A program made the position numbers and the translations under genes. From assembly GCF_014200045.1 (NCBI RefSeq), contig NZ_JACHOV010000005.1, positions 62,001-126,000 on the forward strand: a DNA stretch of 64,000 bases, written 5' to 3'. This stretch comes from Rhizorhapis suberifaciens. Lineage in GTDB: Bacteria > Pseudomonadota > Alphaproteobacteria > Sphingomonadales > Sphingomonadaceae. Within the stretch, counting starts at the first letter, position 1. Each line of letters opens with the position of its first letter. Of this stretch, positions 28,837 to 38,292 are shown piece after piece. The notes below the pieces were generated by a model. That model was given only the letters and a program-made list of their open reading frames with translations. It was not told the DNA's origin and made no database searches.

Positions 28837-29031
28837 GTCTTTAGGTTAGGCCGCCGTAATTCGACCCACCTTCATCACGCGTTTGCCTGCCTTTTAACGA
28901 GTGTTCAGGGCGCTGGTCTTGCGCGAAAAAACAACCGTAAAATCTTCAGAAACGCGCCGGCAACCCGTCTGCAAGGGGATGACGGCGCAAAGCAGGTGAC
29001 ATCCGCGCCGATCGGCCCTATTTGGGCGCGC
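28837..29031 (+). other. Short gap before rimO
   Basis: 195 bases without a gene. An in-frame GTG at 28996 could extend rimO by 12 residues, but the ATG at 29032 gives the usual N-terminus. No clear promoter was identified. Confidence 0.4.
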
Positions 29032-30369
29032 ATGGTCACCACCCTCCCCCCGGCGCCGAAGGTCGGCATGGTGTCCTTGGGCTGTCCCAAGGCGCTCGTC
29101 GACAGCGAACGCATCCTGACGAAGCTGCGCTCCGACGGCTATGAACTTTCGGGCAATTATGAAGACGCCGACGTCGTTCTGGTCAACACCTGCGGTTTCC
29201 TCGATTCCGCCAAGGAAGAATCGCTGGAGGCCATAGGCGAGGCTATTGCGGAAAATGGCCGCGTGATCGTTACGGGTTGCATGGGCAATGAGGCGGACGT
29301 CATTCGGGCTCGCTTTCCCGACGTGCTCGCCATCACCGGCGCGCATCAATATGAGGCGGTGGTAAATGCCGTGCATGAGGCATCACCGCCTGTGCCCAAC
29401 GCCTTTGTCGACCTGGTGCCCGAAGGCGGCCTGAAGCTTACGCCGCGCCATTACAGTTATCTGAAGATTTCCGAAGGGTGCAATCACCGCTGCGCCTTTT
29501 GCATTATTCCTTCATTGCGTGGCGATCTCGTCAGTCGCCGTCCTGACGCCATCTTGCGGGAGGCGGAAAAGCTGGTCGCGGCAGGCACCAAGGAATTGCT
29601 GATCATCAGTCAGGACACCTCGGCCTATGGCGTCGACATCAGGCACCAGCCGCGTGAGTGGAAGGGCCGGGAAGTCCGCGCCCACATGACCGATCTTGCC
29701 CGCGAACTGGGCAGCCTTGGTGCATGGGTGCGCCTCCATTATGTCTATCCCTATCCCCATGTGAACGATGTCATCCCGCTGATGGCCGAAGGGCTCATCA
29801 CACCTTATCTCGACATCCCCTTCCAGCACGCCGCGCCTTCCGTTCTGAAAGCCATGAAGCGGCCGGCCAATGAGGCCAAGGTGCTTGAACGCATTCGGGG
29901 CTGGCGCGAAATCTGTCCGGACATCGCCATCCGCTCCAGCTTCGTGGTCGGCTTTCCTGGTGAGACCGAGGCGGATTTCCAATATCTGCTGAACTGGCTG
30001 GACGAGGCCCAACTCGACCGCGTGGGGGCCTTTCGCTTCGAACCGGTAGAGGGAGCGACGGCCAACGCTCTCCCCGATCCAGTGCCGGAGGAGGTCAAAG
30101 AGGAGCGCTACCAGCGCATCATGGAAAAAACCGCCGCCATCAGCGCGGCCAAGCTTGAAGCTAAAATCGGCCGCACCCTTCCCGTCATCATCGATATTGC
30201 GGATGATGAGGGCGGCGCGACCGGCCGATCACAGGCCGATGCGCCGGAAATCGACGGGGAGGTACATCTCCGCGATGCTCACGATCTGAAACCCGGAGAT
30301 ATTGTCGAGGTGCTCATCGAGGACGCCGACGAGCATGATCTTTTCGGAGTGCAGGCTGCCACGATTTAG
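29032..30369 (+). CDS. rimO: Ribosomal protein S12 methylthiotransferase RimO
   Basis: A 445-residue radical SAM methylthiotransferase. The N-terminal UPF0004 domain has cysteines 18, 54 and 83 (GCPK, NTCGF, GCMG) for the auxiliary cluster. The radical SAM motif CNHRCAFC has C150, C154 and C157. A C-terminal TRAM-like domain ends with [17 protein letters not shown]. It adds a methylthio group to the beta carbon of an aspartate in ribosomal protein S12. [12 protein letters not shown] separates RimO from its tRNA-modifying relative MiaB. Confidence 0.96.
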   Translation: MVTTLPPAPKVGMVSLGCPKALVDSERILTKLRSDGYELSGNYEDADVVLVNTCGFLDSAKEESLEAIGEAIAENGRVIVTGCMGNEADVIRARFPDVLAITGAHQYEAVVNAVHEASPPVPNAFVDLVPEGGLKLTPRHYSYLKISEGCNHRCAFCIIPSLRGDLVSRRPDAILREAEKLVAAGTKELLIISQDTSAYGVDIRHQPREWKGREVRAHMTDLARELGSLGAWVRLHYVYPYPHVNDVIPLMAEGLITPYLDIPFQHAAPSVLKAMKRPANEAKVLERIRGWREICPDIAIRSSFVVGFPGETEADFQYLLNWLDEAQLDRVGAFRFEPVEGATANALPDPVPEEVKEERYQRIMEKTAAISAAKLEAKIGRTLPVIIDIADDEGGATGRSQADAPEIDGEVHLRDAHDLKPGDIVEVLIEDADEHDLFGVQAATI

Positions 30370-30396
30370 TGATGCATCTTAGATTGAACCGTTTGT

Positions 30397-30434
30397 CCCG
30401 AGGCCCTCGACTGCCTGCAAGGCAGGTGCTCGGG
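30397..30434. repeat. Hairpin element, copy A (related to 46305-46342)
   Basis: CCCGAG and CTCGGG form the outer stem (12 bp with flanks GTTTGTCCCGAG/CTCGGGATAAAC, one mismatch) around an inner CTGCCT-GCA-AGGCAG stem. AAACTTC-GC follows it, as in copy B. It lies between the converging rimO and PilZ genes. Confidence 0.6.
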
Positions 30435-30485
30435 ATAAACTTCAGCTAAGGATGACCTAAGATGATCATGCTTAACCCGCCATTC

Positions 30486-30848
30486 TCATCCGTTCAGCTT
30501 GCGGATCAGCGGCTCGCTTTTCATTGAACTGCTGGTTCGCCCAAAGAAAAGGTCCAGGTCGATCTTTTCATCGAATGCCACACCGATGCGGTCCGTCCTG
30601 CACCAGGCGACATGGGCCTCAACGGGGGGCAAGTTGCGCAATCCAATGCTGACGGCGCTATAAACGCGAACGCCATAGGGAATGACCGCCATCAAGCCGC
30701 CTTCGGATATGTTCACAATGCGAAGCGGCAGGCCTTCGGGGAAATCATCGTTGAAGAGCGACCCCTTCACCATGACGCTATAGCGCAATTCATTTGTAAC
30801 AAAATTTTTCGCGCCGGATTGATCCGGTGATCTGACGATGGTGCTCAT
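30486..30848 (-). CDS. PilZ domain protein
   Basis: A 120-residue single-domain protein. LRIVNISEGGLMAVIP carries the (D/N)xSxxG motif of PilZ domains and HVAWCRTDRIGVAFDE the closing strand pair. An arginine-rich RxxxR start is weak (ELRYSV), so c-di-GMP binding is uncertain. It is separated from era by about 100 bases on the same strand. The role is not known. Confidence 0.78.
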   Translation of the reverse strand: MSTIVRSPDQSGAKNFVTNELRYSVMVKGSLFNDDFPEGLPLRIVNISEGGLMAVIPYGVRVYSAVSIGLRNLPPVEAHVAWCRTDRIGVAFDEKIDLDLFFGRTSSSMKSEPLIRKLNG

Positions 30849-30951
30849 ATGTGTCCCCCGGCGCCCCCTTTCGTCGCCTCAAAGGCGGTAAAGGGCCATT
30901 AAACCATATGAAATATCGGCCGCGAGCGGAAGTTCTTTAGCGTCCGCAGCT

Positions 30952-31842
30952 TCAATCCACCCAATCCAGGCCAATATCGCGATACAATCCTCGGTCATCC
31001 TCCCAATCGGCCTTCACCTTTACATGAAGGTATAGGTGGACCTTACGGCCGAGCAGAGATGCAAGCTCCGCTCGTGCACGTGAGCCGATTTCCTTCAGGC
31101 GCGAGCCGCCCTTGCCAAGAATGATGGCGCGCTGGGTAGGCCGGGCCACCAGGATCTGCTGATGGATTTCCACCGATCCGTCCTGGCGCTCGGAATATTT
31201 TTCCGTTTCCACTGCGCTGGCATAGGGCAATTCGGCATGAAGTTGATGATATAGCTGCTCGCGGGTTATTTCGGCAGCCAGCATGCGGTCAGTGGCATCG
31301 GAAACCTGATCCTCTGGAAAATGCCATGGCCCCTCGGGCACCGCTTGGGCAAGCGTGCGCTTCAGTTCCGGCAAGCCGTCTCCGGTGGCCGCGCTGACAA
31401 AGAATGTTTCCGTGAACTCGACCGAGTCATTCAGCCGCCTTGCATGGACCAGCAGCTTCTCCTTCGCGGAAATGTCTACCTTGTTCAGGATCAGCAGCTT
31501 GGGTTCCCTGCGGCCTTTCAGTGCCTCGAGGATGATTTCCACCTTGGCGCCAAGGCCCGCCTTGGAATCGATCACCAGCGCGATGAGATCGGCGTCCTGC
31601 GTGCCGCCCCATGCGGCCTGCACCATTGCCCGGTCCAGACGGCGGCGCGGTTCGAAAATGCCTGGGGTGTCAACCAGCATGATCTGGGCGTCGCCCTCAA
31701 TCGCCACGCCCAACAAGCGGGTCCGCGTGGTTTGTGCTTTGGGGGAGGTGATCGCCACCTTCTGCCCTACCAGCGCATTTACCAGCGTCGATTTACCCGC
31801 ATTGGGAGCACCCACCACGGCTATGAGTCCGCAGCGTGTCAT
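30952..31842 (-). CDS. era: GTPase Era
   Basis: A 296-residue protein: G1 GAPNAGKST (11-19), G2 with TTRTRLLG, G3 DTPG, G4 NKVD, and a C-terminal KH domain with ILGKGGSRLKEIG that binds the 3' end of 16S rRNA. It helps 30S subunit maturation. The start ATG shares one base with the stop of rnc (TAATG), which rules out the longer upstream reading. lepB-rnc-era is a classic operon. Confidence 0.97.
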   Translation of the reverse strand: MTRCGLIAVVGAPNAGKSTLVNALVGQKVAITSPKAQTTRTRLLGVAIEGDAQIMLVDTPGIFEPRRRLDRAMVQAAWGGTQDADLIALVIDSKAGLGAKVEIILEALKGRREPKLLILNKVDISAKEKLLVHARRLNDSVEFTETFFVSAATGDGLPELKRTLAQAVPEGPWHFPEDQVSDATDRMLAAEITREQLYHQLHAELPYASAVETEKYSERQDGSVEIHQQILVARPTQRAIILGKGGSRLKEIGSRARAELASLLGRKVHLYLHVKVKADWEDDRGLYRDIGLDWVD

Positions 31843-32558
31843 TACTCCAATTCCTCCAATATCTTCTTTGCAGCGGCGGTTTCCGCTTCCTGTTTGGAGC
31901 TGCCCTCCGCCGTTGCCTCGGCAACGCCATTGATCGAAACCGTCACGATGAAGCGTGGATTGTGTGCGGGGCCGGTCTTGCCCGTCAGCGCATATTCTGG
32001 CGGCTTGCGGCGGTGGGCGGCCGCCCATTCCTGCAGCGCGGATTTGGGATGCTTTGGCGCTGGCTGCTGGCTATCCACCCGATCGGCCCAGGCCCTGCGT
32101 ACAAACGAACGCGCGACATCTATGCCCCCGTCAATATAGAGAGCGCCGATCAGCGCTTCCATGACATCGCCCAGCACATTATCGCTTTCAATGGCCCCAT
32201 CGTCGCGGGCTTGCTTGCCAAGGCGCATGTTCGGGCCAAGCGCCAGGTTTCTGGCAATCTCGGCGCAGGTTTCTCCGGCGACGAGCGCGTTCAAGCGGCG
32301 GGACAGCATGCCTTCAGGCTCGTCCGCGAAATGCTCGTATAGCCATTCGGCCATGATGAGGCCGAGCACCCGGTCGCCCAGAAATTCCAGTCGTTCGTAG
32401 TTTTTTGGGCCGTGGCTCCCGTGGGTCAGGGCTTCTGTAAAAAGATTCAGGTCGACTGGATCATGGCCGAGCTTCCCCCGCACCCATTCAAGGGAATCGG
32501 GACGGTTCAAAAGCTTTCCCCGATGCGGCTGAAGCGCGCCGCGGTAAACCAGGTCCAT
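31842..32558 (-). CDS. rnc: Ribonuclease III
   Basis: Up to 238 residues. The RNase III signature NYERLEFLGDRVLGL holds the metal-binding Glu/Asp, with DVMEALIGALYIDGG as second half, and a double-stranded RNA binding domain at the end (about 160-230). It processes rRNA precursors and other duplex RNA. The start is unsure: ATG at 32558 lies 52 bases inside lepB and has no ribosome site; TTG at 32510, next to the lepB stop, has GGGGAAAG before it; GTG at 32483 is also possible. Confidence 0.95.
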   Translation of the reverse strand: MDLVYRGALQPHRGKLLNRPDSLEWVRGKLGHDPVDLNLFTEALTHGSHGPKNYERLEFLGDRVLGLIMAEWLYEHFADEPEGMLSRRLNALVAGETCAEIARNLALGPNMRLGKQARDDGAIESDNVLGDVMEALIGALYIDGGIDVARSFVRRAWADRVDSQQPAPKHPKSALQEWAAAHRRKPPEYALTGKTGPAHNPRFIVTVSINGVAEATAEGSSKQEAETAAAKKILEELE

Positions 32559-33358
32559 GGTAGCAGCCAGTTAGCGGAACCATTGGTGGAGAAGACGGAA
32601 ATCAGCGCCTTGCCAACCAGATTCTGCTCAGGAACGAAACCGATGCCCGCTCCATCGACGGCTGGAAAACGACTGTCCGCGCTGCGATCACGATTGTCGC
32701 CCATCAAGAACAGATGCCCCTCCGGCACAACGAACACCTCCGTGTTGTCGGCGATGCCGTTCTCCAGATCCAGGACGTTATAGCTCTTCCCGTTAGGTAG
32801 CGTTTCCCGATACTGCGGATATCGGCAAATGGGCGTTCCATCGGCGGCGCTACTCTCAAACATCGGCCGATAGCAAGGTGACGCCGCATTTTCCTGAGCT
32901 GCTGCATCCAGCATATTCTGCGACACAGGCAGCATAAGGTCTTCGATACGCTTCTTTGGGATGGCAGTACCGTTCAGATAAACCACCCCGTTCTTGACCT
33001 GTACAAGATCACCCGCGACCCCGATGACGCGCTTGATATAATCCTGGCGCTGGGTAGGCGGCGCCTTAAACACAACGACATCACCGCGATCAGGCGTATG
33101 GGGGAGGATACGGCCGGGAATTAAAGGGAGGCTGAACGGCAGGCTGTAGCGGGAATAGCCATAGGGCCACTTTGCCACCAGCAAATAGTCCCCGATCAGC
33201 AATCGGGGCTGCATCGATTCAGAGGGAATATTGAACGGCGACACGATAAAACTACGCAAAATGAAAACGAAGAGACCAAGCTTCACGAGGAACAACAGGA
33301 AATCTCCTGTTTCCGATTTCTTCGTCATCCGTTTGGCCTCGCGCGCGGTTCCGGTCAT
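32507..33358 (-). CDS. lepB: Signal peptidase I
   Basis: A 283-residue membrane protein. One membrane segment (about 20-40) precedes IPSESMQP with catalytic Ser48, and RQDYIKRVIGVAGD gives the general base Lys109. GDNRDRSADSRF is the conserved box E. It removes signal peptides from exported proteins at the outer face of the inner membrane. The ATG at 33358 gives a normal N-terminus. A loop of about 50 residues with two cysteines (about 160-190) is longer than in short Gram-positive forms, as usual for Proteobacteria. Confidence 0.96.
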   Translation of the reverse strand: MTGTAREAKRMTKKSETGDFLLFLVKLGLFVFILRSFIVSPFNIPSESMQPRLLIGDYLLVAKWPYGYSRYSLPFSLPLIPGRILPHTPDRGDVVVFKAPPTQRQDYIKRVIGVAGDLVQVKNGVVYLNGTAIPKKRIEDLMLPVSQNMLDAAAQENAASPCYRPMFESSAADGTPICRYPQYRETLPNGKSYNVLDLENGIADNTEVFVVPEGHLFLMGDNRDRSADSRFPAVDGAGIGFVPEQNLVGKALISVFSTNGSANWLLPWTWFTAARFSRIGESF

Positions 33359-33481
33359 GCTACCGCTTTGCGTTGGATAAGGCTTAGCGTCAAGGGGCGC
33401 AGCGACCATGCTTTTTCGCCCGTGATGGTCTATATCGCAAGTGAATCGGGCGTGCGGGTTGAACCAATGAAAGGTATTGAA

Positions 33482-34984
33482 ATGGATCGTAAAGCTGCCT
33501 GGAACGCGATTGCCGAAGAACCCGTTGCCGAACTCAAGTCGATATTTGAGGGCAATGCGGATCGGCTTCCGGCGTTCAGCCTGGCCAAGGGCGGCATTCG
33601 CTTTGATTGGTCGAAAACCCACCTGACCCCAAGCCTGATCGAAAAATTCGTTTCCCTGGCCGAAGCTTCCGACCTAGCAGGACAGCGGGAGGCGCTGTTC
33701 CGGGGCGACGCCGTCAATGTCACGGAGGGCCGCGCCGCCGAGCATATGGCCGAGCGTGGCGAAGGAAATCCGGAAAGCGTTGCCCGCGCCAAGGCTCTGC
33801 GCAACCGCATGCGGGCACTGATAGACGCCGTGGAAGCGGAGGCTTTTGGCCCGGTCCGGCATGTTTTGCATGTAGGGATTGGCGGTTCGGCCTTGGGACC
33901 CGACCTGCTGATCGACGCGCTGGGCCGGCAGGTGCATCGATATGAGGTCGCCATTGTCTCCAACGTCGACGGAACGGCCCTGGAAGAAGCGATGGAGCGG
34001 TTCGACCCCAGCGCCACATTGCTGGTCGTCGCGTCCAAGACTTTCACCACCACCGAAACCATGCTGAACGCGCAAAGCGTGATCAACTGGATGGTGGAGG
34101 ATGGCGTCGAGGACCCCTATGGGCGCGTGATCGCCCTTACCGCTTCACCTGAAAAAGCGATTGAATGGGGGGTGGATGAAACGCGGGTTCTGCCCTTTTC
34201 GGAAAGTGTTGGAGGGCGCTACTCGCTTTGGTCTTCAATCGGATTCCCCGCTGCGATCGCGCTGGGATGGGAGTCGTATGAGAACCTGCTAGAGGGCGCT
34301 GCGGCGATGGACCGGCATTTCCGGCTGGCCGAATTTCACAAGAACGCGCCGGTGCTGGCCGCCTTTGTCGATCAATATTATGCGCGGGTGATGAACTGCC
34401 AGACACGCGCTGTGTTCGCCTATGACGAGCGGCTGCGGCTGCTGCCCTCCTATCTCCAGCAATTGGAAATGGAGAGCAATGGCAAGAGCGTCACGCGCGA
34501 AGGCCAACTCGTCGATGGTCCGACCGCGGCCATCACTTGGGGAGGCGTTGGGACAGATGCACAGCATGCCGTGTTCCAATTGCTGCATCAGGGGACCCAT
34601 GTCGTGCCGGTCGAATTCATCGCCGCGGTCGAGCCGGGGCATGCCTTGGACCCCGCCCATCATCGTACCCTTCTGGTGAACTGCTTCGCTCAGGGCGCAG
34701 CGCTAATGCAGGGACGCGAGAACAAGGATGATCCCGCCCGAGCTTATCCCGGCAACCGCCCGTCCTCTACGTTTCTGCTTGACGATGTGACCCCGGAAAT
34801 ACTGGGTGGCCTCATCGCCTTCTACGAGCATCGCACCTTCGCCAACGCGGTGCTGATGGGCATTAATCCATTCGACCAGTTCGGTGTGGAGCTAGGCAAG
34901 GAGATCGCAAAATCGATCGAAAAGGGCGGACCGCAGGGCTTCGATCCATCGACCATGGCCTTGATCAGGCTGGCGTTCGAATAG
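33482..34984 (+). CDS. pgi: Glucose-6-phosphate isomerase
   Basis: A 500-residue enzyme converting glucose-6-phosphate to fructose-6-phosphate. HVGIGGSALGPDLL binds the phosphate, VVASKTFTTTETM is another conserved block, and the PGI signatures appear as GGRYSLWSSIGFPAA and the late INPFDQFGVELGKEIAKSI with the catalytic lysine region. The ATG at 33482 follows AAAGG; an ATG at 33467 is also in frame. Divergent from lepB. Slightly short of the E. coli enzyme but normal for Alphaproteobacteria. Confidence 0.96.
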   Translation: MDRKAAWNAIAEEPVAELKSIFEGNADRLPAFSLAKGGIRFDWSKTHLTPSLIEKFVSLAEASDLAGQREALFRGDAVNVTEGRAAEHMAERGEGNPESVARAKALRNRMRALIDAVEAEAFGPVRHVLHVGIGGSALGPDLLIDALGRQVHRYEVAIVSNVDGTALEEAMERFDPSATLLVVASKTFTTTETMLNAQSVINWMVEDGVEDPYGRVIALTASPEKAIEWGVDETRVLPFSESVGGRYSLWSSIGFPAAIALGWESYENLLEGAAAMDRHFRLAEFHKNAPVLAAFVDQYYARVMNCQTRAVFAYDERLRLLPSYLQQLEMESNGKSVTREGQLVDGPTAAITWGGVGTDAQHAVFQLLHQGTHVVPVEFIAAVEPGHALDPAHHRTLLVNCFAQGAALMQGRENKDDPARAYPGNRPSSTFLLDDVTPEILGGLIAFYEHRTFANAVLMGINPFDQFGVELGKEIAKSIEKGGPQGFDPSTMALIRLAFE

Positions 34985-35023
34985 TCTTGCCGACCTCAAT
35001 AGCTTAGAAGCCGCAAACTATGC

Positions 35024-35039
35024 TCCTGCCTGCGCAGGA
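35024..35039. repeat. Short palindromic hairpin, REP-like
   Basis: TCCTGC-CTGC-GCAGGA in the gap between pgi and the next glycosyltransferase. Such short Gly/Cys-type palindromes (TCCTGCG..CGCAGGA) are common dispersed elements in Proteobacteria; only one copy is seen here. Confidence 0.4.
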
Positions 35040-35160
35040 ACACCCATCATGTTGCTTTCTGCCCCAGGCCGGTACTCACCATCTCCTTTGGTAGTAGTCC
35101 GGCTTGGCAGGCGTTATGCTGGCTGATCTACTTGTTGGCCCACAGCCCTGATGTTACCCA

Positions 35161-36276
35161 ATGGCTTCCTTCAGGAATGTGGCGACGGCGCCGGGGAATG
35201 TGGTGCAACAGGCTGATGCTCCCAAAATTCGAACTCGCCGCGGCAAGGTCGCCGATCCTGTCCGTCATGCCGCAGAAACACGCACGGCGGCCGCTGAAAA
35301 GCTTTTAAGCCTTTCCATCGTCATTCCGATCCACAATGAGCTGGACAACCTGCTGCCGCTTTACCGTGAGTTAAAGGACGTCACCGATCGGCTCGGCAGG
35401 ACGTATGAAATCATTCTTGTCGATGATGGTTCGACCGATGGCAGCACTGCGCTTATCCAGCAACTCGCCAATCAGGATGAGAATGTGCGCGGCGTGATTT
35501 TTCGCCGGAACTATGGACAAACGGCCGCCATGCAGGCGGGGATTGGCCATGCCCGCATGGACCTGGTGGTCACCATGGACGGCGACCTGCAGAACGATCC
35601 GGTCGATATCGAACGCATGATCAGCAAGCTAGAAGAAGGGTTTGACCTTGTCCATGGCTGGCGGCGGGATCGGCAGGACGCGCTGGTAAACCGCAAGATC
35701 CCCTCCCGCATCGCGAACTGGATGATCTCACATGTCACCCATTTCCCGATCCATGACCTTGGCTGCACGCTGAAGATCATGCGCCGGGACATCTTGGAGG
35801 AAATCGACCTTTACGGCGACATGCACCGCTTCATCCCGATCCTTCTTTACCAGCGTGGCGCGCGCTGCGCCGAGTTGCCGGTCAATCATCGGCAAAGGGT
35901 GGCAGGCGTTACCAAATATGGCATCGGGCGGACACTGGTGGTGCTGCTCGACCTCATGACCGTCAAGTTCCTGTTGGACTACGCGTCGCATCCCATGCGG
36001 ATTTTTGGAGGGTTGGGGCTTGCCTGCTTTGGACTCTCCGCCCTGGCCTTCCTTGCCACCATTATCATGAAGTTGGACGGGGTGGACATGACCGGAAATC
36101 CGCTGTTGCTGATGACCGTGGTGTCGGGAGGAGCCGGATTGCAGCTGCTCAGCCTGGGCATTCTGGGGGAAGTTATGGCGCGGATCTATTATCGCAAAAA
36201 TTCGAAGACCCATTATGGCATTCGCACCCTGTTGAACTTTCCACCTTTGGGGCACGACGGAGACGCGGGCGAATGA
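35161..36276 (+). CDS. Family 2 glycosyltransferase with C-terminal membrane segments (DPM1/GtrB-like)
   Basis: A 371-residue protein. A disordered basic start (1-50) leads to a GT-A domain: LSIVIPIHNELDNL, ILVDDGSTDGS, TMDGDLQNDP (the metal-binding DxD-like site) and YGDMHRFIP, all typical of polyprenyl-phosphate sugar transferases. Two membrane helices (about 278-300 and 318-340) close the protein. By family it moves a sugar from a nucleotide donor to undecaprenyl phosphate for use outside the membrane. It overlaps the next GT39 gene by 4 bases (ATGA), so its product is probably that enzyme's donor. Confidence 0.9.
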   Translation: MASFRNVATAPGNVVQQADAPKIRTRRGKVADPVRHAAETRTAAAEKLLSLSIVIPIHNELDNLLPLYRELKDVTDRLGRTYEIILVDDGSTDGSTALIQQLANQDENVRGVIFRRNYGQTAAMQAGIGHARMDLVVTMDGDLQNDPVDIERMISKLEEGFDLVHGWRRDRQDALVNRKIPSRIANWMISHVTHFPIHDLGCTLKIMRRDILEEIDLYGDMHRFIPILLYQRGARCAELPVNHRQRVAGVTKYGIGRTLVVLLDLMTVKFLLDYASHPMRIFGGLGLACFGLSALAFLATIIMKLDGVDMTGNPLLLMTVVSGGAGLQLLSLGILGEVMARIYYRKNSKTHYGIRTLLNFPPLGHDGDAGE

Positions 36277-37880
36277 CGGTGATGGATGAGCTGCGCTCCG
36301 GACCAGCACCCATCCTCAAATCGAAGCCAAGCATTTCGGCAAATTCAAATCGTACGATACTGATCGGAATCATGATCATCGGGGCTTTGCTGCGCTTCTA
36401 TGAAATCAGACTGCCGCTGATCGATGCTTTCAGCTGGCGGGAGGCAAGTTCCGCGATGATGGCGGAGAATTTCCGCGAGCGAAGCTGGAACATCTTTTTC
36501 CCGGAGGTGAACTGGACCGGCCCCGGACCAAGCTATCAAGGGCGCGAATTCCAGCTCTTCGGCTATATCGTCGCGCTGCTTTCAGTGCCCCTTGGCTGGC
36601 ATGACTGGATCGGCCGCCTCGTGGCGGGGCTTTTTGGGCTCGTCACATTATTCTCGCTGCACCGGCTCGTAGCGCTCATCTGGGATGAGGTGCATGCTCA
36701 TCTCGCGGCCCTGTCCTACGCCCTGATGCCGGGCGCGATCATGATCGACAGTTCCTTCATTCCCGACCCCGCAATGCTGGCCCTGATCACGCTGGGCATA
36801 TGGTTATTCGTCAAATATTGGGTGACGGGAACGGCCTATCTGCTGCCCTTGGCGACGGCGGCGTTCACGCTGGGGGCCTTGGCCAAACTACCGGGTCTGG
36901 CTGCGGGACTTATCGTTGCTTACCTCGCCGGCGTCTGGACTTGGCGTGGGCGGTGGTCCGCAGCCGCAAAGGTGCTGGTATATGGCGGTATCGGGCTCAT
37001 CGTGGTGGTGGCCTATTATGCCTGGGCTGTTTATCTCGGGAACAGCTATCCCCCCTATCATGTGGCGGGGAGCGGCTACATCTGGGACGATGGGGTAGGA
37101 AGGCTCATTCGAGAGCGTTTCTACCTTGGTTCGGCGAGGGACACCGCTATTTGGTGGTTCTACGGCTATCCGCTCTTGCTCCTGATGGCGGTAGGCATAT
37201 TTGCGCCCCCTCCCAAGACCGCAGAAGGTCGCGATCCCGTCCTGATATACATACCCTTACTTTGGCTCGTGGCAGGCGGGATTGTCTATTTGGCCGCCGC
37301 GCGGGAGATGAATAACAACCCCTGGAACTTCCATTTCTTCCACATACCGCTGGCGATTTTTGCTGGCCGCGGAATGCTGCTGCTCGCGACATTCGAGCGC
37401 ACCTCGATCGTGGCCGCTCCGGCTCTAACCCGTCTGGGCGTCATTTTGATGCTGGTAATGGCCGGGTCCACATTTCCCCTGGTTGCTACGATGAAGCGCC
37501 CCTATGCGGAAAATGCCATGCTGATGGGAAAACGACTGGCGGAGCTTAAAAGACCTGGGGATTTGTCGGCGGTAGTGTCGCCCGACGTGGGCGATCCTAT
37601 CGCGATATATTACAGTAGGGGGCGCGGCTGGGTTTTCCCCCTTGGGGGCGGAGATACCGACTGGGCGACTTTCCTTGAGGACGATGCCTCGGCCATCGCT
37701 CAGTTAGAGAAGCTTCGCGCCGAGGGAGCCGACTGGTTTGCCGTTGCAAAGAACGCTGAGGACAACACAGGACGCAATTTCCTGAAGCATCATGCAGGCG
37801 TCATCGCGCATCTGAACGCGACCGCAAAGCTGGTGGATGATAACGAACGGTATATGATCTACCAGCTAAACGTCCATTGA
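36273..37880 (+). CDS. Family 39 (ArnT/PMT-like) membrane glycosyltransferase
   Basis: A 535-residue polytopic membrane protein with about 11-13 hydrophobic segments from residue 30 to about 410 and a hydrophilic C-terminal part. LIDAFSWREASSAMMAENF holds the Asp/Arg/Glu-type first-loop residues of the ArnT/PMT superfamily (catalytic Asp near residue 50). It should transfer a sugar from a lipid-phosphate donor to a lipid A, glycan or protein acceptor on the periplasmic side. The 4-base overlap with the DPM-like gene supports a donor-synthesis plus transfer pair. Confidence 0.87.
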   Translation: MTVMDELRSGPAPILKSKPSISANSNRTILIGIMIIGALLRFYEIRLPLIDAFSWREASSAMMAENFRERSWNIFFPEVNWTGPGPSYQGREFQLFGYIVALLSVPLGWHDWIGRLVAGLFGLVTLFSLHRLVALIWDEVHAHLAALSYALMPGAIMIDSSFIPDPAMLALITLGIWLFVKYWVTGTAYLLPLATAAFTLGALAKLPGLAAGLIVAYLAGVWTWRGRWSAAAKVLVYGGIGLIVVVAYYAWAVYLGNSYPPYHVAGSGYIWDDGVGRLIRERFYLGSARDTAIWWFYGYPLLLLMAVGIFAPPPKTAEGRDPVLIYIPLLWLVAGGIVYLAAAREMNNNPWNFHFFHIPLAIFAGRGMLLLATFERTSIVAAPALTRLGVILMLVMAGSTFPLVATMKRPYAENAMLMGKRLAELKRPGDLSAVVSPDVGDPIAIYYSRGRGWVFPLGGGDTDWATFLEDDASAIAQLEKLRAEGADWFAVAKNAEDNTGRNFLKHHAGVIAHLNATAKLVDDNERYMIYQLNVH

Positions 37881-37895
37881 ACCGCCCAGCCAGGA

Positions 37896-38252
37896 TCAAG
37901 CAGCCCTCTGAGCCTTCCGTTCGCGGTAGATCATCCAGAGATTGCGCACATATACCGCCAGGCCCAACCCCTGCCCGATGATGAACACGGGGTCTTCGCG
38001 ATAGATGGCATATGCGGTCATCGCGGCTCCACCAACCAATGACAGATGCCAGAAGGCGACTGGCACGACAGAGCGCCCGGCCCGTTCCGAATGGAGCCAC
38101 TGCACGATGAAGCGCATGCCGAAAACGACCTGCGCCCCCAATCCAAGCGCGACCCACCATAATTCGGTGGTGGTCTCAACCTTGAAGAAGGCGAGAATGT
38201 CGATGAGTCGCCTCCCTTTGCGCGAATAGCCGCCTACTTTTGTGGAAGCCAT
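37896..38252 (-). CDS. LAB_N domain protein (lipid-A-disaccharide synthase N-terminal-like)
   Basis: A 118-residue membrane protein with three hydrophobic segments. VVFGMRFIVQWLHSERAGRSVVP is the signature of the LAB_N domain, first named from a fusion to LpxB, and FWHLSLVGGAAMTAYAIYREDPVFIIGQ is its second half. Stand-alone copies are often found beside DPM-like and GT39 enzymes, as here, and are thought to act in glycolipid modification; the mechanism is unknown. It converges on the GT39 gene, leaving 15 bases. The first 15 residues may be over-called, since AAAGGGAGG lies inside them. Confidence 0.85.
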   Translation of the reverse strand: MASTKVGGYSRKGRRLIDILAFFKVETTTELWWVALGLGAQVVFGMRFIVQWLHSERAGRSVVPVAFWHLSLVGGAAMTAYAIYREDPVFIIGQGLGLAVYVRNLWMIYRERKAQRAA

Positions 38253-38292
38253 AGGCGAGCGTCAAGCTTAACTCCCAGGAACAGCTCGACTC

